From positions 62,001 to 126,000 of the forward strand of contig NZ_NJGV01000004.1 of assembly GCF_002213425.1 (NCBI RefSeq): DNA of 64,000 bases, given 5' to 3'. The position numbers and the translations under genes are program-made. Positions 46,938-56,278 of the stretch are shown piece after piece. The notes beneath the pieces are model-generated. The model was not told the origin of the DNA. It saw only the letters and a program-made list of their open reading frames with translations, and did no database searches. Numbering within the stretch: the first letter of the stretch is position 1; each line of letters opens with the position of its first letter. Source of the stretch: Herbaspirillum aquaticum. GTDB lineage: Bacteria > Pseudomonadota > Gammaproteobacteria > Burkholderiales > Burkholderiaceae_D.

Positions 46938-49265
46938 ATGCCTTCCAAACCAAGAATCGAGCAATACAATCAACCCGCAGGCGGCTGGGGCGCACTGAAA
47001 TACGTGGCGCTGAACCTGGTCAAGGAACACGTGGCCGACGGCAAGGGTTTGCGTACCCTGTTGTCGCAGAACCAGCCTGACGGCTTTGATTGCCCCGGTT
47101 GCGCATGGCCGGACCGCGAACACACTTCCACCTTCGAATTCTGCGAAAACGGCGTCAAGGCGGTGGCCGCCGAAGCCACCAAGAAGCGCGTCACCCCCGA
47201 GTTCTTCGAGAAGCACACCGTCACCGAGCTGATGCAGCAATCGGATTACGAGCTGGAAGAACACGGCCGCCTGACCCATCCCATGGTGTATGACGCCGCC
47301 ACCGACAAGTACAGGAAGATCGACTGGTCGGCCGCCTTCGAGCTGATGGCCAAGCACCTCAATGCCTTGCCCGATCCGGACATGGCGGACTTCTATGTGT
47401 CCGGCCGCGCCAGCAACGAAGCGGCTTTCCTGTTCCAGCTGTTCGTGCGCCAGTACGGCACCAACAATTTCCCCGACTGCTCCAACATGTGCCACGAGCC
47501 CACCAGCGTGGGCCTGCCGGGCACGGTGGGCATCGGCAAGGGCACGGTGCTGCTGGAAGACTTCGATCATTGCGACACGCTGCTGCTGTTCGGCCAGAAC
47601 CCGGCCACCAACCACCCGCGCATGATGGGCGAGCTGCGCCACGCCTCCAAGCGCGGCGCCACCATCGTGGCCATCAACCCCTTGAAGGAACGCGGCCTGG
47701 AACGCTTTGCCGATCCGCAGAGCAAGGTCGAGATGCTGACCATGGGCAGCACCCGCATCAGTTCCATGTTCATCCACCCCACGCTGGGCGGTGACCTGGC
47801 CCTGATCAAGGGCGTCATCAAGCGCACCATCGAACTGGATGACGCGGCCAAGGCGGCCGGTGCCGAGCGCGTGATCGACGTCAAGTTCATCGAGGAGCAT
47901 ACCGCCGGCTTCGAGGAATTCGCCGCCCAGGCGCGTGCCGAAAGCTGGGACGACATCGTGGCCGAGTCCGGCGTCTCCCGCGAGGACATCGAGAAACTGG
48001 CCCAAGTCTACGTCAAGGGCAAAGCGGTGATCGCCACCTGGGGCATGGGCCTGACCCAGCACAAGTACGCGGTGGCCACCATCCAGCTGCTGTCGAACAT
48101 GATGATGCTGCGCGGGAACATCGGCCGCCAGGGCGCGGGCCTGTGCCCGGTGCGCGGCCACTCCAACGTGCAGGGCGACCGTACGGTGGGCATCGACGAG
48201 AAGCCGACCCCGGCTTTCCTGGATCGCCTGGAACAGGTGTTCGGTTTCAAGGCCCCGCGCCATCACGGCAATGACACGGTCGGTTCGGTCATGGCCATGC
48301 TGGAAGGCCGCACCAAGGTCTTCATCGGCCTGGGCGGCAACTTCGCCATGGCCACGCCCGATACGCCGCGCACCTTCGAGGCCATGCGTTCGTGCAACCT
48401 GACGGTGCACATCACCACCAAGCTCAACCGCAGCCACCTGGTGCATGGCAAGGATGCGCTGATCCTGCCGACCATGGGCCGCACCGAGATCGACGTGCAG
48501 AAGTCCGGTCCTCAGGGCGTGACGGTGGAAGATTCGATGAGCATGGTCCACGTCTCCTACGGCATCAACAAGCCGGCGTCGGAACACCTGATGTCGGAAA
48601 CGGCCATCGTGGCGCACCTGGCCGAGGCCACCATGAAGTCGCGCAACAATGGTCCCAAGATCGACTGGCTGTGGTACGCCGAAGATTATTCGCGCATCCG
48701 CGACGCCATCGAGAAGGTGTATGACGCCTTCAAGGGCTACAACGAGCGCATCGCCAATCCGGGCGGCTTCCACCTGGGCGTAGCCTCGCGCGATCGCGTC
48801 TGGAAGACCGGCAGCGGCAAGGCCAACTTCATCGTCCATGAGATCCCCAAGGACACGCCCATTCATCGCGCCCGCGCGATCCATGGCGAGAAGCTGCTGA
48901 CCTTGATGACCACCCGTTCGCACGACCAGTACAACACCACCATCTATGGCATGGACGACCGTTATCGCGGCGTGTTCGGCCAGCGCCGCGTGGTCTTCAT
49001 CAACCCGGCAGACCTGCAGATGCTGGGTTTGAAGGATGGTGAATGGGTCGACATCACCAGCGTCTGGGATGACGGCGTGGAGCGCCGGGCCGATGGTTTC
49101 CTGCTGGTGGAATATGACATTCCGCGCGGTTGTATCGGCAGTTACTATCCCGAGACCAATCCGCTGGTGCCGCTGGAAAGCTTTGCCGACAAGGCGCGCA
49201 CGCCTACTTCCAAGTCCATCCCGGTGCTGTTGTCGCGTTCGGCGGTGCAGCGTTCGGCAGCTTGA
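46938..49265 (+). CDS. FdhF/YdeP-family molybdopterin oxidoreductase
   Basis: A 775-residue cytosolic molybdoenzyme of the YdeP branch. The N-terminal FDCPGCAWPD (Cys52, Cys55) is diagnostic; RASNEAAFLFQLFVRQYGTN, NFPDCSNMCHEPTSVGLPGT and GKGTVLLEDFDHCDTLLLFG follow, then NIGRQGAGLCPVRGHSNVQG and the C-terminal molydop-binding TTRSHDQYNTTIYGMDDRYR. E. coli YdeP is linked to acid resistance, but the reaction is not established. No electron-transfer subunit is adjacent; a small helical protein gene follows by 11 nt. Confidence 0.92.
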   Translation: MPSKPRIEQYNQPAGGWGALKYVALNLVKEHVADGKGLRTLLSQNQPDGFDCPGCAWPDREHTSTFEFCENGVKAVAAEATKKRVTPEFFEKHTVTELMQQSDYELEEHGRLTHPMVYDAATDKYRKIDWSAAFELMAKHLNALPDPDMADFYVSGRASNEAAFLFQLFVRQYGTNNFPDCSNMCHEPTSVGLPGTVGIGKGTVLLEDFDHCDTLLLFGQNPATNHPRMMGELRHASKRGATIVAINPLKERGLERFADPQSKVEMLTMGSTRISSMFIHPTLGGDLALIKGVIKRTIELDDAAKAAGAERVIDVKFIEEHTAGFEEFAAQARAESWDDIVAESGVSREDIEKLAQVYVKGKAVIATWGMGLTQHKYAVATIQLLSNMMMLRGNIGRQGAGLCPVRGHSNVQGDRTVGIDEKPTPAFLDRLEQVFGFKAPRHHGNDTVGSVMAMLEGRTKVFIGLGGNFAMATPDTPRTFEAMRSCNLTVHITTKLNRSHLVHGKDALILPTMGRTEIDVQKSGPQGVTVEDSMSMVHVSYGINKPASEHLMSETAIVAHLAEATMKSRNNGPKIDWLWYAEDYSRIRDAIEKVYDAFKGYNERIANPGGFHLGVASRDRVWKTGSGKANFIVHEIPKDTPIHRARAIHGEKLLTLMTTRSHDQYNTTIYGMDDRYRGVFGQRRVVFINPADLQMLGLKDGEWVDITSVWDDGVERRADGFLLVEYDIPRGCIGSYYPETNPLVPLESFADKARTPTSKSIPVLLSRSAVQRSAA

Positions 49266-49276
49266 TGGAGGCCGGC

Positions 49277-49561
49277 ATGAGTGTGGCCGACATGCCCGCC
49301 CAGGAGGACACCGACCTGCAGGCCCGCGCGCAGCAGATGGGCGTGCCGCCCGAAGTGCTGCTGATCGTGGAAACCCTGCAGGCCGATGCCGAAGAGAAGG
49401 AGGGCGGGGCGCTGTCGCTGGCGCGCTTGTCCAAGCGCACGCAATTGCGCATGAGTACCTTGCGGCGTTTCCTGTCGGCCCTGGAAGAAGCCGGGGTGGT
49501 GAAGGTCGAGATGAATGAGGATGGGACCGGCAGCGCGCGCTTGCTGGTGTCGCCTCAGTAA
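49277..49561 (+). CDS. Small winged-helix-like protein linked to the YdeP-type oxidoreductase
   Basis: A 94-residue protein; GGAGG lies 5 nt before ATG 49277 (ATG 49265 is an alternative). The sequence RLSKRTQLRMSTLRRFLSAL, EEAGVVKVEMNEDGTGSARL looks like a winged helix with recognition helix and wing. The N-terminal half is acidic and helical. It may be a transcriptional regulator of the upstream gene or a partner protein. I know no named family. Confidence 0.65.
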   Translation: MSVADMPAQEDTDLQARAQQMGVPPEVLLIVETLQADAEEKEGGALSLARLSKRTQLRMSTLRRFLSALEEAGVVKVEMNEDGTGSARLLVSPQ

Positions 49562-49571
49562 AAGCAGTACG

Positions 49572-49597
49572 CGGCGCGCCCGACGGTGCGCGCCGCA
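49572..49597. terminator. GC hairpin between convergent genes
   Basis: GCGGCGCGC (49572-49580) pairs with GCGCGCCGC (49589-49597). On the minus strand GTACTGCTTTT follows, so it mainly serves the MocR-type gene; on the plus strand there is no T-run. Confidence 0.55.
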
Positions 49598-49613
49598 GCG
49601 TCGCCCTGCAATT

Positions 49614-51056
49614 TCACGCCGCCAGTTCTTCCACCAGTTTTCCTACCAGTTTCAAGGCCTGTTCGGTTTCCTTGGACCAGGCATAGCTGTAGTTCAGCCG
49701 AATGAAATGACTGTACCGGTTGGTCGCCGCAAAGATGCGCCCCGGAGCCACCGTGATCCCCAGCGCCAGGCTGCGGCGATACAGTTCCATTGCATCCACC
49801 CCCTGGGGCAACTCCACCCACAGCACATATCCGCCTTGCGGCTCGGACACCTGCGTGCCCGCCGGGAAGAAGCGCAGCACGAAGTGCCGCATCATGTCGC
49901 GCTGCTGCGCGAAGGCACGGCGCACGCGCCGCAGGTGGCGTTCGTAGCCGCCTTGCGTGAGGTATTCCGCGATGGCGCGTTGGGGCGCGGTGGGCGTGGC
50001 CAGCGTATTGAGGAACTTGAGTTTTTCCACCTGCGCCCGATAGCGCCCCGGCATGGCCCAGCCGATGCGGTAGGCCGAGGTCAGGCTCTTGGAAAACGAG
50101 GAACAGTGCAGCACCAGTCCCTGGCGGTCATAGTTCTTCAGCGACGAGGGATGGGCATTGCCGTAATACAGTTCGCTGTAGACGGCGTTTTCGATCAATG
50201 GCATCTGGTGCTGTTCGGCCAGGCGTACCAGTCTTTCCTTTTCGCTGTCCGGCATCTGGAAACCCAGCGGATTCTGGAAGTTCGGCATCACCATGCAGGC
50301 CGCCACCGGCTGCGTCTTCATCCGCTCTTCCAGCACGCCGACATCGAGGCCGCGCTGCGGATCGGTCGGGATCTCCAGTGCCCGCATGCCCAGGCGCTCG
50401 ATGGCGTGCAGCATGGCGTAGAAGGTCGGGGTCTCCACCGCGATGGTGTCGCCGGGACGGGCCACGGCTTGCAGGCAGAGATTGATGGCTTCGGTGGCAC
50501 CGACGGTGACGACGATTTCTTCGGGATCGACCTTGAGGCCGTTTTCCAGATAGCGGCGCGCGATCTGGCGCAGCAGGTCCGGGTGGCCCGGGGGCAGGTC
50601 GTCGAACACGCTGGACTGGCTGGCGTGGCGCGCGATGCGGCCGGCATATTGCGCCAGCCGGTGCGAAGGAAACAGCGCCGGATTGGGATAGGGTGAGCCC
50701 AGCGGCACGGTGCCGTCCTGCTGGATGGTCTTGAGGGTCGCCAGCACCAGGCGGCTGACGTCGACCTCGGTGGATTCCTGCCAGGCCGGGTGATCGGCCT
50801 GGGAGGGCGTCTTGAGCACGGGAGGGGGCGGGGCCTCGGCCTGTTCGCGCACGAAGTAGCCGGACTGCGGCTGGCTCTCGATGATGCCCCGGCTTTCCAG
50901 CAGTTCGTAGGCGCGCACCACGGTAGTGACGCTGACCTTGTGCTGCTGGCTGGCGATGCGCACCGAGGCGATGCGCTCGCCCGGGCGCAAGACGCCCTCG
51001 CGGATGGAGGCCGCGAGCTGGTCGGCAAATTGTTTGTAAAGAGGCGTGACGGCCAT
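49614..51056 (-). CDS. MocR-type regulator (GntR helix-turn-helix fused to aminotransferase)
   Basis: A 480-residue PLP-binding regulator. GntR winged helix at residues ~1-75 (QLAASIREGVLRPGERIASV, VRAYELLESRGIIESQPQSG), then a fold-type I aminotransferase domain with GATEAINLCLQAVARPGDTI, MVMPNFQNPLGFQMPDSEKE and the PLP lysine in SSFSKSLTSAYRIGW. MocR proteins sense amino acids or PLP to regulate biosynthesis or transport. The GST gene is divergent, 58 nt away, and is a possible target. Confidence 0.9.
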   Translation of the reverse strand: MAVTPLYKQFADQLAASIREGVLRPGERIASVRIASQQHKVSVTTVVRAYELLESRGIIESQPQSGYFVREQAEAPPPPVLKTPSQADHPAWQESTEVDVSRLVLATLKTIQQDGTVPLGSPYPNPALFPSHRLAQYAGRIARHASQSSVFDDLPPGHPDLLRQIARRYLENGLKVDPEEIVVTVGATEAINLCLQAVARPGDTIAVETPTFYAMLHAIERLGMRALEIPTDPQRGLDVGVLEERMKTQPVAACMVMPNFQNPLGFQMPDSEKERLVRLAEQHQMPLIENAVYSELYYGNAHPSSLKNYDRQGLVLHCSSFSKSLTSAYRIGWAMPGRYRAQVEKLKFLNTLATPTAPQRAIAEYLTQGGYERHLRRVRRAFAQQRDMMRHFVLRFFPAGTQVSEPQGGYVLWVELPQGVDAMELYRRSLALGITVAPGRIFAATNRYSHFIRLNYSYAWSKETEQALKLVGKLVEELAA

Positions 51057-51114
51057 GGGGCGGGTTTCTTGATGGTGTTAGAGTTGTCGCTTCGCATTTT
51101 ACAAGGACCGCGCC

Positions 51115-51786
51115 ATGATCACCGTGCATCACCTGAACAACTCCCGCTCCCAGCGCGTGCTGTGGCTGCTGGAAGAGCTGGGCCTGGACTACGAGATCAA
51201 GTTCTACCAGCGCGACCCCAAGACCATGCTGGCCCCGCCGGAGCTGCTGAAGGTGCATCCGCTGGGCAAGTCGCCCGTCATCACCGATGGCGAGCTGACG
51301 GTGGCCGAGTCGGGCAACATCGTCGAATACCTGCTCGAACGCTACGGCGCCGACAGCGGCCTCCTGCCCGCGCCAGGCACGCCCGAGCGCCTGCGTTACC
51401 GCTACTGGCTGCACTTCGCCGAGGGCTCGGCCATGCCCTGGCTGCTGCTGGGGTTGATCTTCAGCAAGATGCCCAAGGCCGTGCCGGCCCTGATCCGCCC
51501 GATCGCCCGGATGCTGGGCGAGGGCATGCGCAGCCGCGTGGTGGCACCGCAGGTCGAGCGGCAGATGCGCTACATGGAGGCCGAACTGGAGAAGGACGGC
51601 TGGTTCGCCGGCAAGAGCATCACCGGGGCCGACATCCAGATGAGTTTCCCGGTGGAGGGCATGCGCGCGCGTGGCGGACTCGACGGGCGCTATCCCAACC
51701 TGCTCAAGTTCCTCGAAGCCATCCATGCGCGCCCGGCCTACCAGCGTGCGCTGGAGAAGGGCGGGCCTTACGAGCTGCTGCGCTGA
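51115..51786 (+). CDS. Glutathione S-transferase family protein
   Basis: A 223-residue cytosolic GST. The N-terminal thioredoxin-like domain has NNSRSQRVLWLLEELGLDYE, HPLGKSPVITDGELTVAESG (cis-Pro and the Glu-Ser glutathione site), then an all-helical C-terminal domain with GKSITGADIQMSFPVEGMRA containing the N-capping motif. Detoxification or thiol chemistry is typical; substrate unknown. Confidence 0.9.
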   Translation: MITVHHLNNSRSQRVLWLLEELGLDYEIKFYQRDPKTMLAPPELLKVHPLGKSPVITDGELTVAESGNIVEYLLERYGADSGLLPAPGTPERLRYRYWLHFAEGSAMPWLLLGLIFSKMPKAVPALIRPIARMLGEGMRSRVVAPQVERQMRYMEAELEKDGWFAGKSITGADIQMSFPVEGMRARGGLDGRYPNLLKFLEAIHARPAYQRALEKGGPYELLR

Positions 51787-51806
51787 GGCCTGTGCATCGC
51801 CCCGGT

Positions 51807-53174
51807 TCAGGCCGGCAGGCTGATGCAGGCTTGCAGGCCATGGTCGCCCGGCTGGCGGCGGTTGCGCAGTTCCAGCCGGCCACCATGGGCCTCGATGCAG
51901 GACCGGGCGATCGCCAGGCCCAGGCCGAAGTTGCTGCCGGAGCGTGCCGGATCGAGGCGTACGAAGGGTTTGAAGACTTCCTGCAAGTGTTCCTCCGCAA
52001 TGCCGGGGCCGTCATCATCGACGAGGATGGACAGGCTGCCGTCTTGCTCCATGCTCAATGACAATCTCGCCCGCTGGCCGTGGCGTACGGCGTTGTCCAC
52101 CAGGTTCGACAGCGCCCGCTTGAGATGCACAGGCCGGCAGCGATAGGGCAGGGGGCCGGCGTGCCGCGCCACGGTTTGGTGCCTTGCGTTGTCCTGTACT
52201 ATCTTCCGCGCATTTTTCTGCACAGTTATCTGTACATCATGGCCTTGCTCGGCGTGCTCCTGCGCAAGTTCCTGCAGCAAATCGGCCAGGTCGATTTCCC
52301 GCGTGACTTCGGTATGTGCATCATCCCGTGCGAAGCGCACGGTCTCTTCCACCATCACCCGCATCTCGTCGAGGGTACGGATCATCGCCTTGCGCAGGGC
52401 AGTGTCGTCGACCAGTTCCGCACGCAGGCGCAATGAGGTGATCGGCGTACGCAGGTCATGGCTGATGGCCGCCAGCATGCGGGTGCGGTCCTCGACAAAA
52501 CGGCGCAGACGTTGCTGCATCAGGTTGAAGGCCGCGGTGACCTCGCGCGCTTCTTGCGGGCCGGTCAGCGGCAGTGGCGCCACCTCCTCGCCGCGGCTCA
52601 CCCGTTCTGCCGCCTGGGCCAGTGCGTTGACCGGACGCAGGATGCGGCGCAGGAACAAGGCCACGATCAGCAACACCGGCAGGGTACTTACGGGGACTGA
52701 AAATCGCAGTGGCCGGACCCAGCCCTGCGTGATCAAGGGCTGCTGCTGCGTGTTGACCCACAGGCCCGCTGGCGTACGCAGCGCGATGCGCAGGAAGGCC
52801 GGGCCGTCGTCGGCTTCGCGCAGGCTGATGCGCAGCGCCTCTGGCGGCAGGCCCAGTTGCGCCTGCAGCCGCTGGCGCAGCAGGTCCTGGTCGCCGCCCT
52901 CTTCATGGGCGGCATCGATCTGCGGATCCGGATCGAGTCGGTAGCGCGAGTCGCCGTCGCTGGCACGTGCCAGTGCCTCCTGCGCTTGCGCCGCCGGCAA
53001 CTGAGCCAGGCGCCAGGCCACGGCGGCGTGCTCGGCCATCTGGTCGCGCGAGATGACGTGGATGCGCGTGCCATTCGGTTGCACCAGCACCAGCCCGATC
53101 AGGTGTGCCGTCACCAGGCCCAGCAGCAGCAGGGCCAGCAACTGTGCGGTCATGCTGCGCGGCCAGGCCCTCAT
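51807..53174 (-). CDS. Sensor histidine kinase of the iron-region two-component system
   Basis: A 455-residue inner-membrane kinase: helices at residues ~9-31 and ~160-176 enclose a ~130-residue periplasmic sensor, then HAMP (~177-230), phospho-acceptor His239 (AAISHDLRTP) and an HATPase domain with N-box NLVDNAVRHG, DDDGPGIAEEHL and FGLGLAIARS. Odd feature: a lower-GC segment of ~24 residues (QITVQKNARKIVQDNARHQT and on) sits between the linker and GPLPYRCRP, possibly inserted. It overlaps the regulator gene by 4 nt. Confidence 0.9.
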   Translation of the reverse strand: MRAWPRSMTAQLLALLLLGLVTAHLIGLVLVQPNGTRIHVISRDQMAEHAAVAWRLAQLPAAQAQEALARASDGDSRYRLDPDPQIDAAHEEGGDQDLLRQRLQAQLGLPPEALRISLREADDGPAFLRIALRTPAGLWVNTQQQPLITQGWVRPLRFSVPVSTLPVLLIVALFLRRILRPVNALAQAAERVSRGEEVAPLPLTGPQEAREVTAAFNLMQQRLRRFVEDRTRMLAAISHDLRTPITSLRLRAELVDDTALRKAMIRTLDEMRVMVEETVRFARDDAHTEVTREIDLADLLQELAQEHAEQGHDVQITVQKNARKIVQDNARHQTVARHAGPLPYRCRPVHLKRALSNLVDNAVRHGQRARLSLSMEQDGSLSILVDDDGPGIAEEHLQEVFKPFVRLDPARSGSNFGLGLAIARSCIEAHGGRLELRNRRQPGDHGLQACISLPA

Positions 53175-53914
53175 GGCGTGGCCGGGTCGGCACTCACGCG
53201 CGCGGCCAGCAGGTAGCCATTGCCCCAGACCGTCTTGAGCAGACCGGGCTTGCGCGGATCGGGTTCGAGTTTCTTGCGCAGACGGCTGACCTGGCTGTCG
53301 ATGCTGCGGTCAAAGGCCAGTGCGTCGCTGCCGGCGGTCAGGTCCAGCAGGCGGTCACGCGACAGGACCGTGTTGGGATGCTCCACCAGCGCCCGCAGCA
53401 GGCGATATTCCACGCTGGAGAGGGTCACGAGGGTGCCGTCGCGGTCGCGCAGTTCGCGCCGTTGCACATCGAGTGTCCAGGTGTCGAAGACATAGCGCTG
53501 CACGGTGCCCGCACCGGCCGTTTTGGCCGGGACCTGCAACGGTCGTGCCACCCGGCGCAATACGCTGCGGATGCGGGCCAGCAACTCATGGGGATCGAAG
53601 GGTTTCACTACGTAATCGTCAGCACCGGTCTCCAGGCCGCGGATGCGGTCGCTGCTGGCCGCCAGCGCAGTGAGCAGGATCACCGGCGTGCCATGCTGCT
53701 GGCTGATGCTCTGGCACAGCGACAGACCGTCCTCGCCCGGCATCATCACATCCAGCACCACCAGGTCGAATGCCTGCGCCTGCAGCAACGCCCGTGCCTG
53801 CGCGGCATTGGCTGCCAGGCTGACCTGCATGTCCTGTCGGCGCAGGTAAGCCGCCAGCGGCTCGCTGATGTCCGCATGATCGTCCACCACCAGGACGTGA
53901 CGTTGCGCGTGCAT
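53171..53914 (-). CDS. OmpR-family response regulator
   Basis: A 247-residue regulator: receiver domain with phospho-acceptor Asp55 (LVVLDVMMPG), acidic pocket VVDDH and Lys104 (VVKPFDP); C-terminal winged helix (LSSVEYRLLRALVEHPNTVL, RSIDSQVSRLRKKLEPDP). ATG 53914 has AAGGAA 7 nt upstream. It is divergent from the TonB-receptor gene and may regulate it; an 18-bp dyad lies in between. Confidence 0.92.
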   Translation of the reverse strand: MHAQRHVLVVDDHADISEPLAAYLRRQDMQVSLAANAAQARALLQAQAFDLVVLDVMMPGEDGLSLCQSISQQHGTPVILLTALAASSDRIRGLETGADDYVVKPFDPHELLARIRSVLRRVARPLQVPAKTAGAGTVQRYVFDTWTLDVQRRELRDRDGTLVTLSSVEYRLLRALVEHPNTVLSRDRLLDLTAGSDALAFDRSIDSQVSRLRKKLEPDPRKPGLLKTVWGNGYLLAARVSADPATP

Positions 53915-53995
53915 GTTCTTGTTCCTTCCCCTTGATGACGGCGGTGCGCGCAATGCGCCCGGATGAGGCGCACGCACCGTGCGACTTGCCACAAT

Positions 53996-54013
53996 TTGAC
54001 AAACTTTTGTCAA
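53996..54013. promoter_or_regulatory. Palindrome TTGACAAA-CT-TTTGTCAA
   Basis: Two 8-bp arms around CT in the intergenic region between the response-regulator gene and the receptor gene, just upstream of the Fur-box-like site. It is a candidate operator for the OmpR-type regulator or another dimeric regulator; no regulator match is known to me. Confidence 0.45.
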
Positions 54014-54018
54014 TTTTA

Positions 54019-54037
54019 AATGAATATAATTCTCATT
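54019..54037. promoter_or_regulatory. Fur-box-like site upstream of the TonB receptor
   Basis: Read on the minus strand the 19-mer is AATGAGAATTATATTCATT, close to Fur boxes with the TGAGAAT core. The -10-like TATAAT (54025-54030) lies inside it, as expected for iron-dependent repression. Confidence 0.6.
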
Positions 54038-54178
54038 CGCAAATCACTCGCCATGGTCCGGGCCGTGCCGGTCCCGTTCGCCTTCCCATGCATCCGCGTC
54101 GATGCGGGCTGCCGTTGCCGCCTGCAGGGCGGCCTTGCGCCCGGACCCTGGCTCGTCATCACCACAGGGGAATTCATC

Positions 54179-56278
54179 ATGCATCATCCGCATCATCACC
54201 TTCCTGCGCCTGGCGCGCTGTCCGTTACGCGCGTGGCGCAGGCGGTCGCGGCGGCGCTGGCCTTGTATGTCGCTGGTTCCGGCCTGGCCGTGGCCCAGGA
54301 TGCAGGGGCCGGTCTGAAGGAAGTGGTGGTCACCGCCACCGGCTTCGAACAGGAGGTGGTGGACGCGCCGGCCAGCATTACCGTCATCAGCCAGGAGGAG
54401 CTCAAGAAGCGTCCTTTCCGCGATCTCACCGATGCCCTTCGTGATGTCGAGGGCGTCACCATTACCGGTACCGCCAGCGAGAAGGACATCTTCATTCGCG
54501 GCCTGCCCGGTGCCTACACGCTCATCCTGGTGGATGGCAAGCGCCAGAGCACGCGCGATGCACGGACCAATGGCAATTCCGGCTTCGAGCAGTCCTACAT
54601 TCCGCCGCTGGAGGCCATCGAGCGCATCGAGGTGGTACGCGGACCGATGTCTTCACTCTATGGTTCCGATGCCATGGGCGGCGTCATCAACATCATCACC
54701 AAGAAAGTGGCGCGGCAGTGGGGCGGCTCGGTGAGCGTCGACACCACGCTGCAGCAGCATGGCGACTCGGGTGACGCCTATCAGGGCCAGTTCTACGTCA
54801 ACGGCCCGATCGCCAGCGAAGTATTGGGCCTGCAACTGTGGGGCAAGGTCTACAAGCGCCAGGAAGACCGCATCCTCAACGGCAATACCAAGGCGCTCGA
54901 TACCGATTTCACCGCGCGCCTGGCGCTCACGCCCAACAAGAATCACGACATCCTGGCCGAGATCGGCACATCCCAGGTGCGTCGCGACGCCTCCAGCTAT
55001 CACACGTTGGCCGCGACCCGTAGTACCGCCGACAGCTATACGGAAAACCCGCGCGATCACATGGCACTGTCTCATACGGGCCGCTACGGCTGGGCTACGT
55101 CGGATGTCTCGATCGCCTACGAGAAGGCGCAACGCAAAACTTATACCGAGAGTCCCGTCGGCAGCGATCGCTACACCCAGGCCACGCGCGCGCCAAAGAT
55201 CGAGAATCTGGTGCTGGACGGCAAGCTGTCCATGCCCCTGGGCGCGCACTGGATGGTGCTGGGCGGGCAGTGGAACGAGGCTACGCTCACCGACGTCAAC
55301 CCGGGCGTGAGCAGCACGCGCGTGCAGGAATTCCGCATTGCCCAGAAGGCGCTGTTCGTGGAGGATGAGTGGAAGCTCACCGAGCGCCTGGCCCTGACCG
55401 GCGGCCTGCGCCTGGACAACCACGAGGTCTACGGCAACCACTGGAGCCCGCGCCTCTACGCGGTGTGGCATGGCAGCGAGCAGCTGACCATCAAGGGCGG
55501 GGTCTCGCGCGGCTTCAAGGCACCGGACATTCGTACCATCGCGCCGGGCTACGCCTACACGACCGGTGGTGCGGGCTGCACCGTCGGTCCCACCGGCACC
55601 TGCGGCGTCATCATCGGCGACCCCGACCTCAAGCCGGAAACCAGCACCAGCTGGGAGCTGGGCGCCCTGTGGGACAACCACACCGGCCTCTCCGGCGGTG
55701 CCACGCTGTTCTACACCGACTTCAAGGACAAGGTCAGCAATGCCCTGGTCTACAACGCCGATGGCTCCATCGCCCGCTGGTCGGCCAACAACAATTACCG
55801 TCTCTGGTATAGCTACAACGTGGATCGCGCCACCATCAAGGGCGTGGAACTGAGCGGCCGCTGGCAGGCCACGCGCAGCCTGGCTTTCAAGACGAATTAC
55901 ACCTTCACCGATTCGCGCCAGAAGGGCGGCAGCTACGATGGCTATGCGCTGGCCCGCACGCCGCGCCACATGTTCAACCTGCGCGCGGACTGGAACCCGG
56001 CTGATGCCTGGACGGTGTGGACCGCGCTGAACTACCACGGCAAGGAAGTCAACGCCGCCGCGCGCGTGGGTACGGCCGGGACCACCATCTCGTCCTCGGG
56101 CGTGAAGGAGTACAAGGCCTATACGCTGGCCGATCTCGGCGTGACGCATGCGGTCAACCAGCGCACATCGGTGAGCGCGGCCATCTACAACCTGACCGAC
56201 AAGCGACTGGACGAGCAGAGCTTCAACACTGTCGGCGACGGCCGCCGCCTGTGGGTCAGCCTGACCCAGCGCTTCTGA
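54179..56278 (+). CDS. TonB-dependent siderophore receptor
   Basis: A 699-residue outer-membrane receptor. A His-rich leader (MHHPHHHLPAPG) and signal ending GLAVAQ are followed by the plug domain (KEVVVTATGFEQEVVDAPAS, RDVEGVTITGTASEKDIFIR, GPMSSLYGSDAMGGVINIIT) and a 22-strand barrel ending in aromatic Phe (RRLWVSLTQRF). It resembles the FepA/CirA catecholate group. The next gene is a siderophore esterase, which supports uptake of an ester-linked siderophore. ATG 54179 is chosen for its fit to the signal. Confidence 0.92.
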   Translation: MHHPHHHLPAPGALSVTRVAQAVAAALALYVAGSGLAVAQDAGAGLKEVVVTATGFEQEVVDAPASITVISQEELKKRPFRDLTDALRDVEGVTITGTASEKDIFIRGLPGAYTLILVDGKRQSTRDARTNGNSGFEQSYIPPLEAIERIEVVRGPMSSLYGSDAMGGVINIITKKVARQWGGSVSVDTTLQQHGDSGDAYQGQFYVNGPIASEVLGLQLWGKVYKRQEDRILNGNTKALDTDFTARLALTPNKNHDILAEIGTSQVRRDASSYHTLAATRSTADSYTENPRDHMALSHTGRYGWATSDVSIAYEKAQRKTYTESPVGSDRYTQATRAPKIENLVLDGKLSMPLGAHWMVLGGQWNEATLTDVNPGVSSTRVQEFRIAQKALFVEDEWKLTERLALTGGLRLDNHEVYGNHWSPRLYAVWHGSEQLTIKGGVSRGFKAPDIRTIAPGYAYTTGGAGCTVGPTGTCGVIIGDPDLKPETSTSWELGALWDNHTGLSGGATLFYTDFKDKVSNALVYNADGSIARWSANNNYRLWYSYNVDRATIKGVELSGRWQATRSLAFKTNYTFTDSRQKGGSYDGYALARTPRHMFNLRADWNPADAWTVWTALNYHGKEVNAAARVGTAGTTISSSGVKEYKAYTLADLGVTHAVNQRTSVSAAIYNLTDKRLDEQSFNTVGDGRRLWVSLTQRF

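Noticed and set aside
46902-48923. 673-codon minus-strand open frame opposite the molybdopterin oxidoreductase
   Set aside because: The plus strand encodes an intact enzyme with family motifs. The antisense product is rich in Gly, His, Val and Gln, typical of mirror frames in high-GC genes.
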